Shown here: positions 32,641 through 43,882 of the stretch, one piece after another | Layout: each line of letters begins with the position of its first letter | Numbering within the stretch: the stretch's first letter is position 1 | Source of the DNA: Neurospora tetraspora | Taxonomy: Eukaryota > Ascomycota > Sordariomycetes > Sordariales > Sordariaceae | Assembly (NCBI RefSeq): GCF_033439725.1 | Contig: NW_026944385.1 | Coordinates: 3,071,001 to 3,135,000, forward strand | Length of the DNA: 64,000 nucleotides | Reading direction: 5' to 3' | The notes under the pieces: model-generated | Database searches by the model: none | Told to the model about the DNA's origin: nothing | Seen by the model: the letters and a program-made list of their open reading frames with translations, nothing else | Made by a program: the position numbers and the translations under genes

Positions 32641-35378
32641 ATTAACTTTCAGCTCAGAGAGCAGGGGATGAATAATAACAAGAGGGGAGAGTTGCGCAAA
32701 AGGACAAACTAAGAGAAGAAAAAAAGAATGGAAAGACGGGCTCCCCAAACTAGGACGGGCTTTTTCTTCAGCAGAGGGATGGACGTGGAAAAAGAGGGAA
32801 AAAAATACGGCCGGGTGGAGAGGTTTTGTAGATAACAGGAAACTGGCTCAAGCGGTCCATGAGTGGTCCACGGGAGCGGGCGGGATTTTAGGTCGGAATG
32901 CCAACCAAGGACCAGCTGGAGTCTGGCAGCGACATGGACCGAGCGGGCGCGGGCTGCTGTGGCAACCACCGGGGGTAATGCAACTCCCTACCTTTGAACG
33001 TGGGCTTGCTGCCCACCCGCTGGAGCTCCCCTCCCACCGTCATAGCCGAACAAGTACCTGGCTCGCCCGAATGGATCGGGCGTCCGGCCAATCAGCAGGC
33101 GGCTGATTCTAACTTTTGACCACTTTTGCAGTGTGGGGGAGCCAGAGATGACATCGCATCGGGTACAAGGCAAAGGCGACGCTAGCCTGTTTCAATTCGA
33201 CTTTCACGTTGATGCCGAGAACCATGATGGCCATCAAAGGGTCGTCGCTCGGGTTTCACGATCCAGCTTCCGGGAATCCGCTGCAAATCCGCTGCCTACC
33301 GCCGACCGTCACCGCATCGACGTCGACCTCGCGGCCCAGAGGCAGTTCCAGCGACTCCAGCAACTTCAGGGGGTCGACTGCTGTCACGACCGTTGGGCCG
33401 GGATGCTTTCACACCTTCAGCCTTTCTACGGATAGGTAACCCTGGACTGTGCATCCCTCGCGGCGACTACCCTTCGGTATTTACATACAATACATGTCTT
33501 TGTAAATGGGCACCCCGGACCCCCCAGGGGCCAACGATGCGCCCCAGCGAACAGAGTTGAATACGTACATACATGTCAAGGGGAAGGCTCGCGTGGGTTG
33601 ACCGTGGAAGCCGAGGCGGCCATGGTTTGCTGCTGATCGATACTGAATCATTTCCTGGGCATCCGGACCTCAGGATCTCGTCTTCACCGGTCCGTCCGGG
33701 GATTAAACCAGATTGCGAATCCCGAATCTTCAACCTCACCGTCTCGTGGCCAAGGAGGAGAGGACGTTCGCCTGGCCAGTAACGACGGATGGAAAACTAA
33801 TGTAGAGAGTACAGTAGCCTACTGTGTATGTACCTGACCTGCTGTCGTGCGTGTCACCCCAGATGCTAGACGGGATTGCCGCTCGGCTCGGATGGCATGT
33901 GCTTGCTTGCTTGCTGCACTCTGCAGCCACGGGCAGCCATGACAACCGCAGAGCTGCTGCTGTCAATGTCAAAGCTCCATCTCCCGTCGGTTCTCTGTCG
34001 CACACATATGCTTCCATGATCTTTCTTCCTTTTTCCTTTCATCAAGTACAGCTGGTGGTGCAAGTATGTAAAGCCAATCTTCCCATTGCTATTTCCATCG
34101 CACGGTGATGGATCTCTTATCCAGCAAATGCCTCGTTCGCCAATTCCGGTTCGCTCAGGGTCACCGTGTTATAATTATTGTCCCCGCCTCGATCATCCTG
34201 ACGTGGGGCAGACGGGATGGAACGTCCACGAACGCTTGAACAACAAGTGTGGACTGCAAGGCTGGTTTCCAACCAGTGACGCAAATCCTAAAAGAACACA
34301 CGACCACCCCGTCTTCCACGGCCTGTGATTGGCTCGCTGTCAAAGGTCAACGAGTCAAGACTCGAAAGCTCAAAGCTCTCTGGCAAAAAGGAGGGGGGGA
34401 CAACATGACCCGCGAACCGGAGGGTCAGTTACGAGGTGTTGACGAGAAGATGCAACCTCCCTCGAACCTTCATCCCCAAACCCCCAAGGGCTCAACGCGT
34501 CGGCTCTGCAATTTCCATCATCTGTTAGTCCTCCAAGTACCAGCTTCAAAACCGTCTTTGGGCGCCAGGGACCAGGTGAAAATGATAAAAATTCTGCTAA
34601 TCTGGAGACAGCCCCTAGGGTGGGGCCCCCGGTTCGTTGGCCGAAGGTAGCGTAGCAGTATGTAGTAGGAACTGGAGAAAAGCCAGAACCCTTGCCAGCT
34701 CGCTAGTTCCTCTCGGCCGCGAAAGGAGATTCGAGGGCGATAAGGCTTGTTAGCTCCGTTCGCTCCCTTCGCTCCGGCGCTGCGGCCCCCCCGGTTCGTA
34801 GAACGGACGGCGCTCCGAGAGAGAGTGAGGACCAGCGCAACAACACCGGAAGAAGTCGTCGAGAGATGGGGATTTTCGAGATAAAGTAGCCGGATGCCAG
34901 CGCCGTGCCGTTTCCGTTCCTCGGCGCGCCGGTGGGCATTTCACGGCATTGTTGTTGGTAGTCCAGACCGGATCTCCGTGGATTCCCACGTTGAGCCGAT
35001 CTGGGTTGCGACAGGATGGAAATTGACAGTGAAGCATCTGAACAGCCCGCGCCAGGTGCCGGAAGCTGTCAGCTGGCCTGTGCAGCTGCCGAATCCAGAA
35101 ATTGTCAGGTTCCCGTTCAGTGGGCGGCAGGCGTTGTGCTGCTGAGTTTTTTCTCCACTTTTGTCGACCTGGAACTCCTGCTGTGCCTCGCTGCTGGACC
35201 CCTTCTGTATGTGAGCCTCTCTTGTGTGAGTGCCCCGTTGAGACTGCGACGACGACGACAACCACGACGCCGTCCAAGTAATCGCATTCGGAATTCAGAA
35301 TTCCAACTCCATCCTGACACATTTCGAGTCGGGTAAAACAAAGGATTCATTTCGCACCGAGGTCACTTATCATTCAAA
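32641..35378. other. Divergent intergenic region aconitase / bud20
   Basis: About 2.7 kb of GC-normal DNA between two divergent start codons. It must hold both promoters. A CCAAT on the plus strand at 33088-33092 is a candidate CCAAT-box for aconitase (as ATTGG). No protein-like frame with conserved content or coherent exons was found. Such length is unusual for a compact region and may hide an unannotated RNA. Confidence 0.45.
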
Positions 35379-35866
35379 ATGGGCATTTTCGCTAAGCGCA
35401 CAAAGTGCAAGACCAGGCGTCGCCTGAGGTGAGTGACGGATTCAGTATTCACACACATTGTGCGTCGACCGGATTACTGACGTCGTGCAAAAACAGAGAT
35501 GTCGATCAGGTCCAGAAGGATTTGACCAATGCCAGGCACTTGGAGCTTTACAAGGAGACCAAGGCCGTTGAGGACCTGCCTGGTCTGGGTAGACACTACT
35601 GCGTTGAGTGCGCCAAGTGGTTCGATATGGAATCGACTCTTGTCAAGCACACCAAGGGCAAGCCTCACAGGAGGAGGTGAGTTCTTCTGTTTTTTTTCTG
35701 ACGAGTCTCTGAGCGGTCTGAAAACTGACACGGTTGGACTGAAAACAGGTTGAAGGAGCTTAAGGAAGGCCCCTACACCCACAAGGAGGCCGATGCCGCC
35801 GTGGGCCTCTGGACGGACAATGGTCGTCCGCGGACCGCGCACACCACCGAGATTGACATGATGTGA
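35379..35866 (+). CDS. bud20: C2H2 zinc-finger 60S export factor Bud20 (ZNF593-like), 3 exons
   Basis: Exons 35379-35428, 35497-35676 and 35749-35866 join in frame to 115 residues. A basic start (MGIFAKRTKCKTRRRL) is followed by the DVDQVQKDL helix and one U1/JAZ-type C2H2 finger, Cys52-Cys55 and His68-His74, in YCVECAKWF...HTKGKPH. The tail reads LKEGPYTHKEADAAVG and ends in IDMM. This is the full-length architecture of Bud20, a shuttling factor that joins pre-60S particles and promotes their nuclear export. Both introns split an Arg codon in the same phase (after AG), a conserved style. Confidence 0.93.
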
Positions 35867-36440
35867 AAACAGTTACTTCTTCAAACATTGCATGCAGGCC
35901 AGTTTCAACTCATGGACGCTAAGGCGGTTTTCACATTGCGTTGCTATTTCTTACTTACTGCCCGATTTATTCCCCATGGTCGAAGAATGGGCAAAGGCGT
36001 TTGTTTGTTACCAAAAGGGCTATATGGGCGGCGTTTCATCAAGTAGGGCTTTGTGGTTTAAATGACTTTATTCCCATTTCACAGGCAGGGCTGTTGTAGC
36101 ATCCGGGGAGTGAAGACTTGTGTTGTTTTGAGGACGGTATAACTCGAGGACTGTGTTATCAGGATCTTCGCCGTCCACCTAACCTAGATGGCAACTCAAG
36201 AGACCAAAAGGTCTCCAATGAGCCAGTTCTTAGTCAGGCATCTAACATGAGGGAAACGGTTCAGTGATATTGTTCGTTTTGCCCATCACATCGCCGAGCC
36301 GAGAGACATGCCTGCGAAAATTGAACGCGATCTTCTATCTTCCACCATCACATTCAAAACTACCTGAAAACGCCTTTCGTTTCTCCCAACAAGCGGCCAT
36401 GCGCTAACATGTGTGCTAGCTGGCCCATAGCACTCCAAGA
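35867..36440. other. Intergenic bud20 / small gene
   Basis: About 570 bp with the bud20 3' region. No gene seen. Confidence 0.5.
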
Positions 36441-36714
36441 ATGGCCGAAGAGAACCCGTTGTTGAACCAACAGCGCATTCTCGCAGTCAACCACAAACCA
36501 ATTCCTCAAAACGTCAATCCGGGATTGGACAAACTACGAACAAAATTTGACGGGAACGATTCCGTTCTGCGGACGAGAAGGGCGGAAAGGGCATGTAAGT
36601 AAGCATGGAACCACCAGGATTATTCAACTAACTTGTACAGCCACAGTAATCCACAGTAATAGGGAGGGAAGCTTGCAAGGTGATCACCCTCATTCGTCCA
36701 ACATGAATAAGTAA
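36441..36714 (+). CDS. Possible small hypothetical protein, 75 residues (2 exons)
   Basis: I do not recognise it. ATG at 36441 has a good context (AAGA-ATGG). The first exon, 36441-36594, encodes MAEENPLLNQQRILAVNHKP and a basic end, RTRRAERA. A clean 46-bp intron follows (GTAAGT donor, AACTAAC branch-like site, TACAG acceptor at 36640). The second exon, 36641-36714, gives TVIHSNREGSLQGDHPHSSN and stops. The splice signals are near consensus, which is the main evidence. The C-terminal part is polar and unremarkable, so the true 3' structure may differ. Confidence 0.4.
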
Positions 36715-36777
36715 TGTGATGAATGCGATGACTGCGGTAAGGCTCTGCTGATGGCTGAATTTGGGCGCCCCAAAGCG

Positions 36778-36826
36778 ACGAAAGCGGCGAAAGTGACGAA
36801 AGCGACCAAACCGACCAAACCGATCA
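36778..36826. repeat. Degenerate 9-bp minisatellite
   Basis: Tandem CGAAAGNGA / CGACCAAAC-type units, about five copies, between the small gene and the RTA1 gene. Confidence 0.6.
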
Positions 36827-37017
36827 GGGGTATGGTTGAAGATGAGATCGAGAGATGCGCAGTTTGGGATTTTAAAAAATCACAATCCCACAACATAAAA
36901 AGGCTGCATAGTCTTCGCATTGCTGTTGATATGGATGTGTTTTTGCAACAATCCCAGTGAACATCCGAGGGAATACTTGCTACGTTCGAACTTCGCTTGG
37001 AAACTCTCCTCCTCATC

Positions 37018-38264
37018 ATGTCGGACGGGAGATACGGTACGTCATCAATGTTCCATGGTCTGTCTATTGTTGAGATCACAGCTGACAGGATCTTTTCCAA
37101 AGTTGACGGCAGTATCTATTTCTATGCCCCTAATAAGGGCGCCCCGGTGTTCTTCGCCGTTGCATTCGCGGCATCTGGCATCTGGCATATTTATCAGTGC
37201 TTGTAGGCTTTCTGATACTGAACAACTCAGGGAAAAAGAGTTGCTAACTTTGAGTGCGTTAGTCACTACAAGAGCTGGAGACTGACCTTCTTCTATTTAT
37301 CTTGCGCTACCCTATTCACTGCCGGCTTCATTGTCAGGGAACTAGGGGCCTTTGACTATGGCGACCTGGTCAAGTACATCGTCACCACCTGTCTGGTATA
37401 CGCAGCGCCGTGAGTACAAACAATAAACACGCGAGGGCTGTCAAGACAGATTACTAACCTCGTATCAGACCCATCGCCGAGCTAGCCAACTACAACATCC
37501 TCGGAAGGATTCTGTACTACGTGCCCTACCACTCACCGATCCATCCTGGCCGCGTCATCACCACCTTCGCCTTCATCTCCACCGTGGTCGAGGCACTCAA
37601 CGGCAACGGTGCAGCGCTAAGCGCCAACCAGGCCCTTCCGCGCTGGAAACAAGACATTGGTCGGAACCTCCTCAAAGCCGCGCTCCTGATCCAGCTCGTC
37701 GTCATCGCTCTCTTCCTTCTCCTAGCCGGCGTGTTCCACCGGCGGTGCCGTCGTGGCGGCATCAGGAGCGCCAAGCTCGAAAACGTCCTTTACACGCTCT
37801 ACGCGTCAACCATGCTCCTAACCATCCGGACCATCTTCCGCGTGGTCGAGTACTGGAGCGTGGCGGACCTTCACTACGACGACAGATCTATCGACCCGAT
37901 GTCGTTCAGCCCCATCATCCGTTACGAGTGGTTCTTTTACGTGTTTGAGGCCAGCCTGATGCTGGTGAATCAGGTGCTGATGAACGTCAGGCATCCGAGG
38001 AGGTACCTGCCGAAAAGCACCAAGACGTATTTGTCGGCAAGGGACGGGAAGACCGAGGTCACTGGACCGGGATACAAGGACTCGAGACCGTTTCTGGTGA
38101 CGTTGTTTGATCCGTTTGATCTGGGAGGGCTGATCAAGGGGAGGGGTAGTCAGAAGGCGAAGTTCTGGGAGGAGGATGACGGGCACGAAGCTGACAAGCC
38201 GGAAAGCCAAAAGGGAAAGGTTAAGGATTCGTCTGTCAGTGAGGATGTTGAAGCGGCGGGTTGA
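37018..38264 (+). CDS. RTA1-like seven-transmembrane protein (3 exons)
   Basis: Exons 37018-37202, 37263-37409 and 37469-38264 join in frame to 375 residues. The start is YAPNKGAPVFFAVAFAASG (first helix after a short luminal/extracellular segment), the usual RTA1-family opening Y.P....A..F...F. Further hallmarks: FIVRELGAFDY, the loop PIAELANYNILGRILYYVP, LRTIFR-type IRTIFRVVEY, and a final helix before FDPFDLGG. RTA1/RSB1-like proteins are fungal seven-helix plasma-membrane proteins linked to lipid or toxic-compound resistance; their biochemical activity is poorly known. The C-terminus is a 60-residue charged cytosolic tail. A GTACGT at 37036 is not used as a donor: splicing there would shift the frame, and the unspliced reading is continuous. 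Confidence 0.9.
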
Positions 38265-40059
38265 ATGAATGTCGGCCGAGTCCGAGATTTTTTTCTGAAA
38301 AGGAAGTTTTCTGGAAGCCCTCCTCCTCTTTTGTTCTTTTGTCTTTAGAAGTTTCGTTACCCTGTCCGCACGAAACAATCAGCAACAGCAAATACACAGT
38401 AGCCGTGCCGCGAACGCCACCACCCCGCCCAACTCGCACAACGGTGCCCCGATGTGGTTTACTCATCATTCCTGGCGGTAGATATCCACGTGGGATCTAA
38501 ATTAATGGTTTCCTTCCTCCGGAGCAGCCTGAAACGGCGCCATAGCCTCAGAAGACTAGAAGTACATGACTGGGAAATGACAGATGGTTGCTGCCCAAAA
38601 ACTCGTTGCGGTGCATGTGATGTAGATGAAGGGAACGGGGAGTGTCGCCGGAGAAAACGGGGAGCTTCGGAGGTAGTCGGGGGCCGGTCGTCCGGGGTAG
38701 CGAGCCCCACTATTGCGGCCCAATACGAGCGTTGATTGGGCATTGGGCAGTGGCGATGGGTATCACGTGTAACTCTCGAGGGCCATGTTGCAATGTGCAT
38801 CCCGTTCAATGAGACACCATTGAGGCCGGTAACGGAGCAGCAGCATCAATAATGCCCTCTTTCAGGAATTGCAAAGATCGGGTCGATGTCCGTTGCTTGT
38901 CGGCTAGGGAAGACCTTTTCGTTCCGTACTGATATGCTTGAGATATGCTGGCCGACGGTGATGCTGGTGGTGAGGGTGATGATGATGGAAAATGGCGATG
39001 GCGACGGAAATAGTGACCCGACACGATGAACCTTCCTCGTGCCTTCCAAATATTACAATTTGCCCCGCATTCAGTAACAACCCGCCACGACAGAGACACA
39101 GCCAATTGTTCGCAAATAGGAAGGAGTCTAGAGCTGCGAACAGCCGATGAGGGGAACTCAGCTGAGCTAACTTTAAACGAGACATGTCCTCTTGCCTGTC
39201 CTCACCTTCTTCTCGTTCTTCGTCTACATGCCTACTCGGATGCTCTAATCGCAGACGCGCCTCACCTGCCTTAACCATCGCCGAGACCCTTTGACGAGAA
39301 TCGGTCCATTGATATTTACGGACGACACGCCTGTGCCGGTCTTGTTGCCAATTGGCGACATACGAGAACACAGCCTCCAGGGGTCATCATCCCTTCCGCT
39401 GGGAGCACGGCGACACCGCAACAAAGAAGCTTTCCAGGAACAGCACGGAAAAAGAAGTGCAACAAATGCCCGATATTGGATCCGTCCGCTCGGACAAAAG
39501 CATTTGACAACAAGCAGTTCTCGGTCTTCAGGGGGTTGTCGGACATCCACATCACTAAGTCTAGGCTGCCGCTTTTTCTAGCTCCATCAATCTTACGGGA
39601 TCTGGGCGGTGCATACAACTAGATCTGGATCACTCCTGTCACCCCACAGTCACACTTGATACATCAACAGATGGATGAACTTTTGTTGTACCTGGCTCAT
39701 TGACAAACCCTTGCCCTGATCGCCGCCTGCCACGTTGTTCCCGGAGCGCTCCTTGACCATCACAGGAGTTTGAATCGAACAGAAACCTTCTTTGTTGTAT
39801 TTATGGATCGCAGGCGGCTTAGCTGACTCGCCGCTGGTTCCTTCTCTGCTTCTCCTCCCATTCTTTAACTTAGTACCCACCCCCTTACGCCCGCTTCAAC
39901 GGCGCCTGCTAAGGATATACTCTGTTGGGCGTCAGCTTGGATATTAGTCCTCTGCCAATATCTATCCTCTTCCTCCGTCGTCCGCCACATACCTTGGCCT
40001 TCAAAGTCAACCACACAGCTTTACCAGCTGATACACTTCGCCGAGACCTGGACAATATC
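38265..40059. other. Intergenic RTA1 / disordered hypothetical protein
   Basis: About 1.8 kb. Its right part is the promoter and leader of the gene at 40060. Short frames are present but without conserved content, and I see no tRNA or mobile element. Confidence 0.45.
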
Positions 40060-41259
40060 ATGGATCGACCTTCATCACCATCATACCGCGAGCGCCGAGG
40101 ACCGCATATCTATGTTCATCTGGAGGTTGGCATCTCGTGGTCTTCCAAAAAACAACCCAAGAACCATGAAGTAACATATGGGTCAAGAGGATCAAAGGCG
40201 GTGCGTGAGAAAGAGCAATGTCCGGGCCCCAAGCTTCCCCGTCAAATGTCATCCCCCGATCCCACCTACCTAGCCGCCATCCACGATTTCGAACAAAGGC
40301 AATCGAGGACCCGAGAAAGCCGGAAAGCTGCTCGTCCACTTTCGCAGATCAACCCTGCTGCTTCGATACCGGACACTCGTCTTGGTCCCCATCACCAAAT
40401 GCAGGAATACTATCAAGTGCCCGGATATTATGGGCCAGCCCAACACGCAACGCCATCCCGGCAGCAGCGACGACGGTCCCGGTCTGGGTCAAAATCTGCT
40501 GGGGAAAGGGGTCATTCGGCACCACCACCCACCGGTGAAAACCCCTGGGATGTAGGGTTGGTAGGGGACCAAGCAGCGGGACCATCGAATTCAAGACCAG
40601 AGCTGTCCCCACGTCCCCCATCGGATGTCTGGAAAGCCCTACCAGCGGCCCCAAACCAGTTTCGTCTCGGAGAGGCCGGTATGCCATGGTCATCACCAAT
40701 GGTATTTGAGACAGGGGCTGCTTCGCAGAATGATGATGTCTCGGACCTCCCATCGGCCCATCATCGTCAGCAGAGCATACCTGATTTCCATCCGGATGAT
40801 GAAGGGTCCATTTACGAAGCCAGCCCCGTCACAGGCATCTCTGTCTTCTCGCCTGGACCGAGTAATTCCCAAACTCGTGGGGATTCCGACCCGGGTAGTG
40901 TACGAGATCTAGAGGAACTATCAGCAGCAATGGTGACGGTGGATAACGGGTTTGAGAACCAGTGGTGGAATCAAGGGCAACGGCGAAGCATGATCCCTCC
41001 AGCTCCGATCGAAGAGCCGCCATCCCTCAACAGAAGGATCTCGGCAAGATCACTTGGCTGGGCAGTAGCGAACAGCAGCAATACGCCACCGCGGGAGGAG
41101 ATACCCAGTATGATGCCTAGTATTGCTGCATCCGACATTGTTTCACCTCTGTCCGAGTACTCAACGCTAGCCTTCAGTCCACCACAGGCTCACCACTCTC
41201 TTCACCGTTCGATGTCGACGAGGTCGGAGGAGATGTGGTTGACCACTAGGGATTTCTGA
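40060..41259 (+). CDS. Hypothetical protein, Ser/Pro-rich and probably disordered (399 residues)
   Basis: Single exon, no recognised domain. The start is the first ATG in the frame (MDRPSSPSYRERRGPHIYVH); codons further upstream are open but lack an ATG. The first 40 residues (HIYVHLEVGISW) are the only part that looks folded. The rest is rich in Ser, Pro, Gln and Arg, with short low-complexity patches (RQQRRRSRSGSKS). A conserved-looking C-terminal segment holds repeated SP and RS motifs (SLNRRISARSLGWAVA; IVSPLSEYSTLAFSPP; HRSMSTRSEEMW), possible kinase or 14-3-3 sites. Function is unknown; a signalling or scaffold role is only a guess. Confidence 0.7.
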   Translation: MDRPSSPSYRERRGPHIYVHLEVGISWSSKKQPKNHEVTYGSRGSKAVREKEQCPGPKLPRQMSSPDPTYLAAIHDFEQRQSRTRESRKAARPLSQINPAASIPDTRLGPHHQMQEYYQVPGYYGPAQHATPSRQQRRRSRSGSKSAGERGHSAPPPTGENPWDVGLVGDQAAGPSNSRPELSPRPPSDVWKALPAAPNQFRLGEAGMPWSSPMVFETGAASQNDDVSDLPSAHHRQQSIPDFHPDDEGSIYEASPVTGISVFSPGPSNSQTRGDSDPGSVRDLEELSAAMVTVDNGFENQWWNQGQRRSMIPPAPIEEPPSLNRRISARSLGWAVANSSNTPPREEIPSMMPSIAASDIVSPLSEYSTLAFSPPQAHHSLHRSMSTRSEEMWLTTRDF

Positions 41260-41419
41260 GGATGACGCAGGACACATAAACACGACAGATGAAGATATGC
41301 TTGGACTTGGGGCGTGTGAGGTACTGAGAGAGGAAAAGTGGCTATTGCCATATATTGTTATTCATGGTTAGGCGTTTCTGGCATATTTTCTACCTGGTGT
41401 TCTTCTCTTGGTTGTTTCT

Positions 41420-41450
<31 letters not shown>

Positions 41451-43717
41451 GAGGATATCCACACGGTCGTTAACGCAAGGAACCGTGTAAATCCGAAGCT
41501 GTACTGGAGAATAGTAGCTATACCCGGGAGCGTGCAATATCATGGAATTTTCTTTTTGCCCTCGATCCTAATGGTATGATGCGGCTTGTTTTTTTGGGAC
41601 TTGACACTCAGTGTTTCCCCCATGTTCTCTGCTCTTGTTTCCCACCGACCGAAGGCCAACAGCATACATTCATCACCTTCAGGCTCCCTGCCATTTCCCC
41701 TCGCATGGCAGTAGGTTAATTACCAACCATTGAAGGTAGTCCTAGGATTCGAAACCTTGTCAACATGCGGGCCCCCAATACCGGAGGGAAAGACACACCT
41801 GGACCGCCAGGGTATGTATGTATGGCAGTCCAAAAGAGGCAAAACAGCGGCAGTTGAGACCGCCTAGGCACAACTCAAGGACCAAAAAATGTTTTGGCTT
41901 CAGGACCGGTAACATGAGCCGTGTTACGATTATGCAAGGCATGCAGAAAACCATCTCATTTCGAAACTCTTCGGTGGAGAGCCACAGGATAGCGGTACAG
42001 CCAGACAAGACAAAGGCTTGTCACCGGTCGGTTGACTTATTCCCACCGACTCCCGAATCCATAGTGGATTTGGCTCAGTCATCATCTTGCAGGGACAGTT
42101 TACCTGTTACACACCTACACTACCGGCAAGACAGTATTGGTTCCAGACTTTGCCATACCCGTCAACCACGTTGATCTGGTTCTGGCTCATGTTACCACTC
42201 TCTCCTGGCTTGATGAATAGAGTTATTACGGCAATACTCGTCGGTAGGGCGGTAGGGCTTCAGTCTCTGTATCATCGAGATTGTAGTCTTCACTAGGCAT
42301 CAATTATGTACGGGAACTTAAGCCTGGGCTGGACTGACTTGGCAGTTTTTACCGTCACGTCTATTCCGGAGCTAATGACGATGCGGATATTACCTACCAT
42401 AACTGCACCCCTTCGGGCTTACCTTGACAGCTGCATCTTTGGGAACAGAAATCTTCCGCATACCTACAAGGGATGCTCTACCCATCACATCTCACACTCG
42501 CAAGAGGAATAAGAGAAGGCCCCAGATTTGTCCGTTGTCTCCATGTCATCTCACTGCCATCCTCTCTCCCGACCCACGGTCCAGTCTGTGTGAAACACCC
42601 AGGCCTAAACGCCGAAGCCTAACATGGTAAAAAAGAAAGGGGGTGATGTGATGGGAGCACATTTCATGAAACATACAACAACCATCATGTCACCCCGAAC
42701 CTAGTTATTATGACTAAACACTTTTTTCTCCGACGGCAGTTTAACTGTCATGAAAGAGGGTAGTCTACCGAGATCAAAGCACCGTGGTTCATCCAGAGAG
42801 AAAGCCAAGCCAAGCTCTAGAGTACTCTAACTCTACTCTACAACTGTGCGTATGTACTTCTTTCACATCTCCGGTCTTTTTACATCTCCGGTAACCACTC
42901 GTCGTCGACTCGCTCAAGTCAGTCTGCAGGATACATATCAGGTAGGTAGTGTCCAAACTCCGGAGCACTCGGTGGGCCGGGCTCTCTAGGTAGACACATC
43001 ATTTCATTTGTTTCATTTTATGCAACAATGGATGAGAGAGAGGCCGGGCTCGGGCCGGATGGCGAGCGTATCAAAGGATAGAGAATTGTGTTGCCTAGCC
43101 TAGCCCGATTTGCCTCCACAACCCCAAGTGTCTGTCTCTGGCCCGATTTGGTCGCCGGCGTCGGGATACCGTTGTGTTCCAGGAGTCAAAAGAATGAATG
43201 AGGCATTGAAGACGCATCCCGCCCGCCCCCTGGAGCTTAATATGTCCAGCAGATGAAGTCATTGGAGACTCAAGAGTCAGTAGTTAGTTATCCCGTCGAG
43301 AGGATTTTTCCTGATGTTGTTAGATGAAACTTGGCGAGTCCCCTCAAGTAAACAGCCCAAATTGATGCCTATCTTTCAGTCACAGGCAGATATTTCGACA
43401 CCATCTCGGTTGAGATAAAGGTCTTACAGCCTTTGAAAAGAAGATTTCATAAACCCACGCCAATTCACGATTGAAGTTCGGAAGATGGCCGAGTCAAGGA
43501 ATGGAAAGTGTCGAGCAGGAGGAGGGAAAGGAGGAAACAAACGTCGAACACGGACGGAAACAACTCCAGGCTTCCGCATTCTCAAAACCCCAAATCCCTG
43601 TCCGGTTCCCACTTTCTCCTGTCAAGTGTCCACACGGCTGGGTTCCCTTCGGGCGCTAGTGAAGATCGTGGAGAGCGGGAATAAGATACTTTGTCTTTGT
43701 ACCTGTTTTTTGGTTTC
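41260..43717. other. Intergenic region before the retrotransposon
   Basis: About 2.5 kb of normal composition with no supported gene. It includes the T29 run at 41422-41450. The right edge is the target site of the copia element. Confidence 0.5.
41422..41450. repeat. T29 homopolymer
   Basis: Uninterrupted run of 29 T, about 160 bp after the stop codon of the disordered hypothetical protein. Confidence 0.9.
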
Positions 43718-43882
43718 TGTCAGAGGCCAGGGGATCCACTGGGCGTGCACGTGCCGAATTGGGCTGGGATATGCGGGATTTATCCAGATGCCAGAGCTTC
43801 GAGTCTGCAGAGCCAATCTTACACAGATGTACACAATCAAGCCACGTTGAACCCCATATTGATTATTACTCATAATATTACA
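43718..43882 (+). repeat. Left LTR of the copia element
   Basis: 165 bp, starting TGTCAGAGGCC and ending TTACA. It keeps many C/G bases that are T/A in the right LTR, so it is less RIP-damaged. Confidence 0.9.

Noticed and set aside
33133-33435. 100-codon frame in the aconitase-bud20 intergenic region
   Set aside because: No recognisable domain, overlapping frames of similar length, no splice logic.
37036-37089. Possible first intron in the RTA1 gene (GTACGT ... ACAG)
   Set aside because: Splicing it would shift the frame away from the conserved first helix; the unspliced reading is continuous.
41355-41579. Frame running through the poly-T tract
   Set aside because: A Phe-run artefact of the T29 homopolymer.
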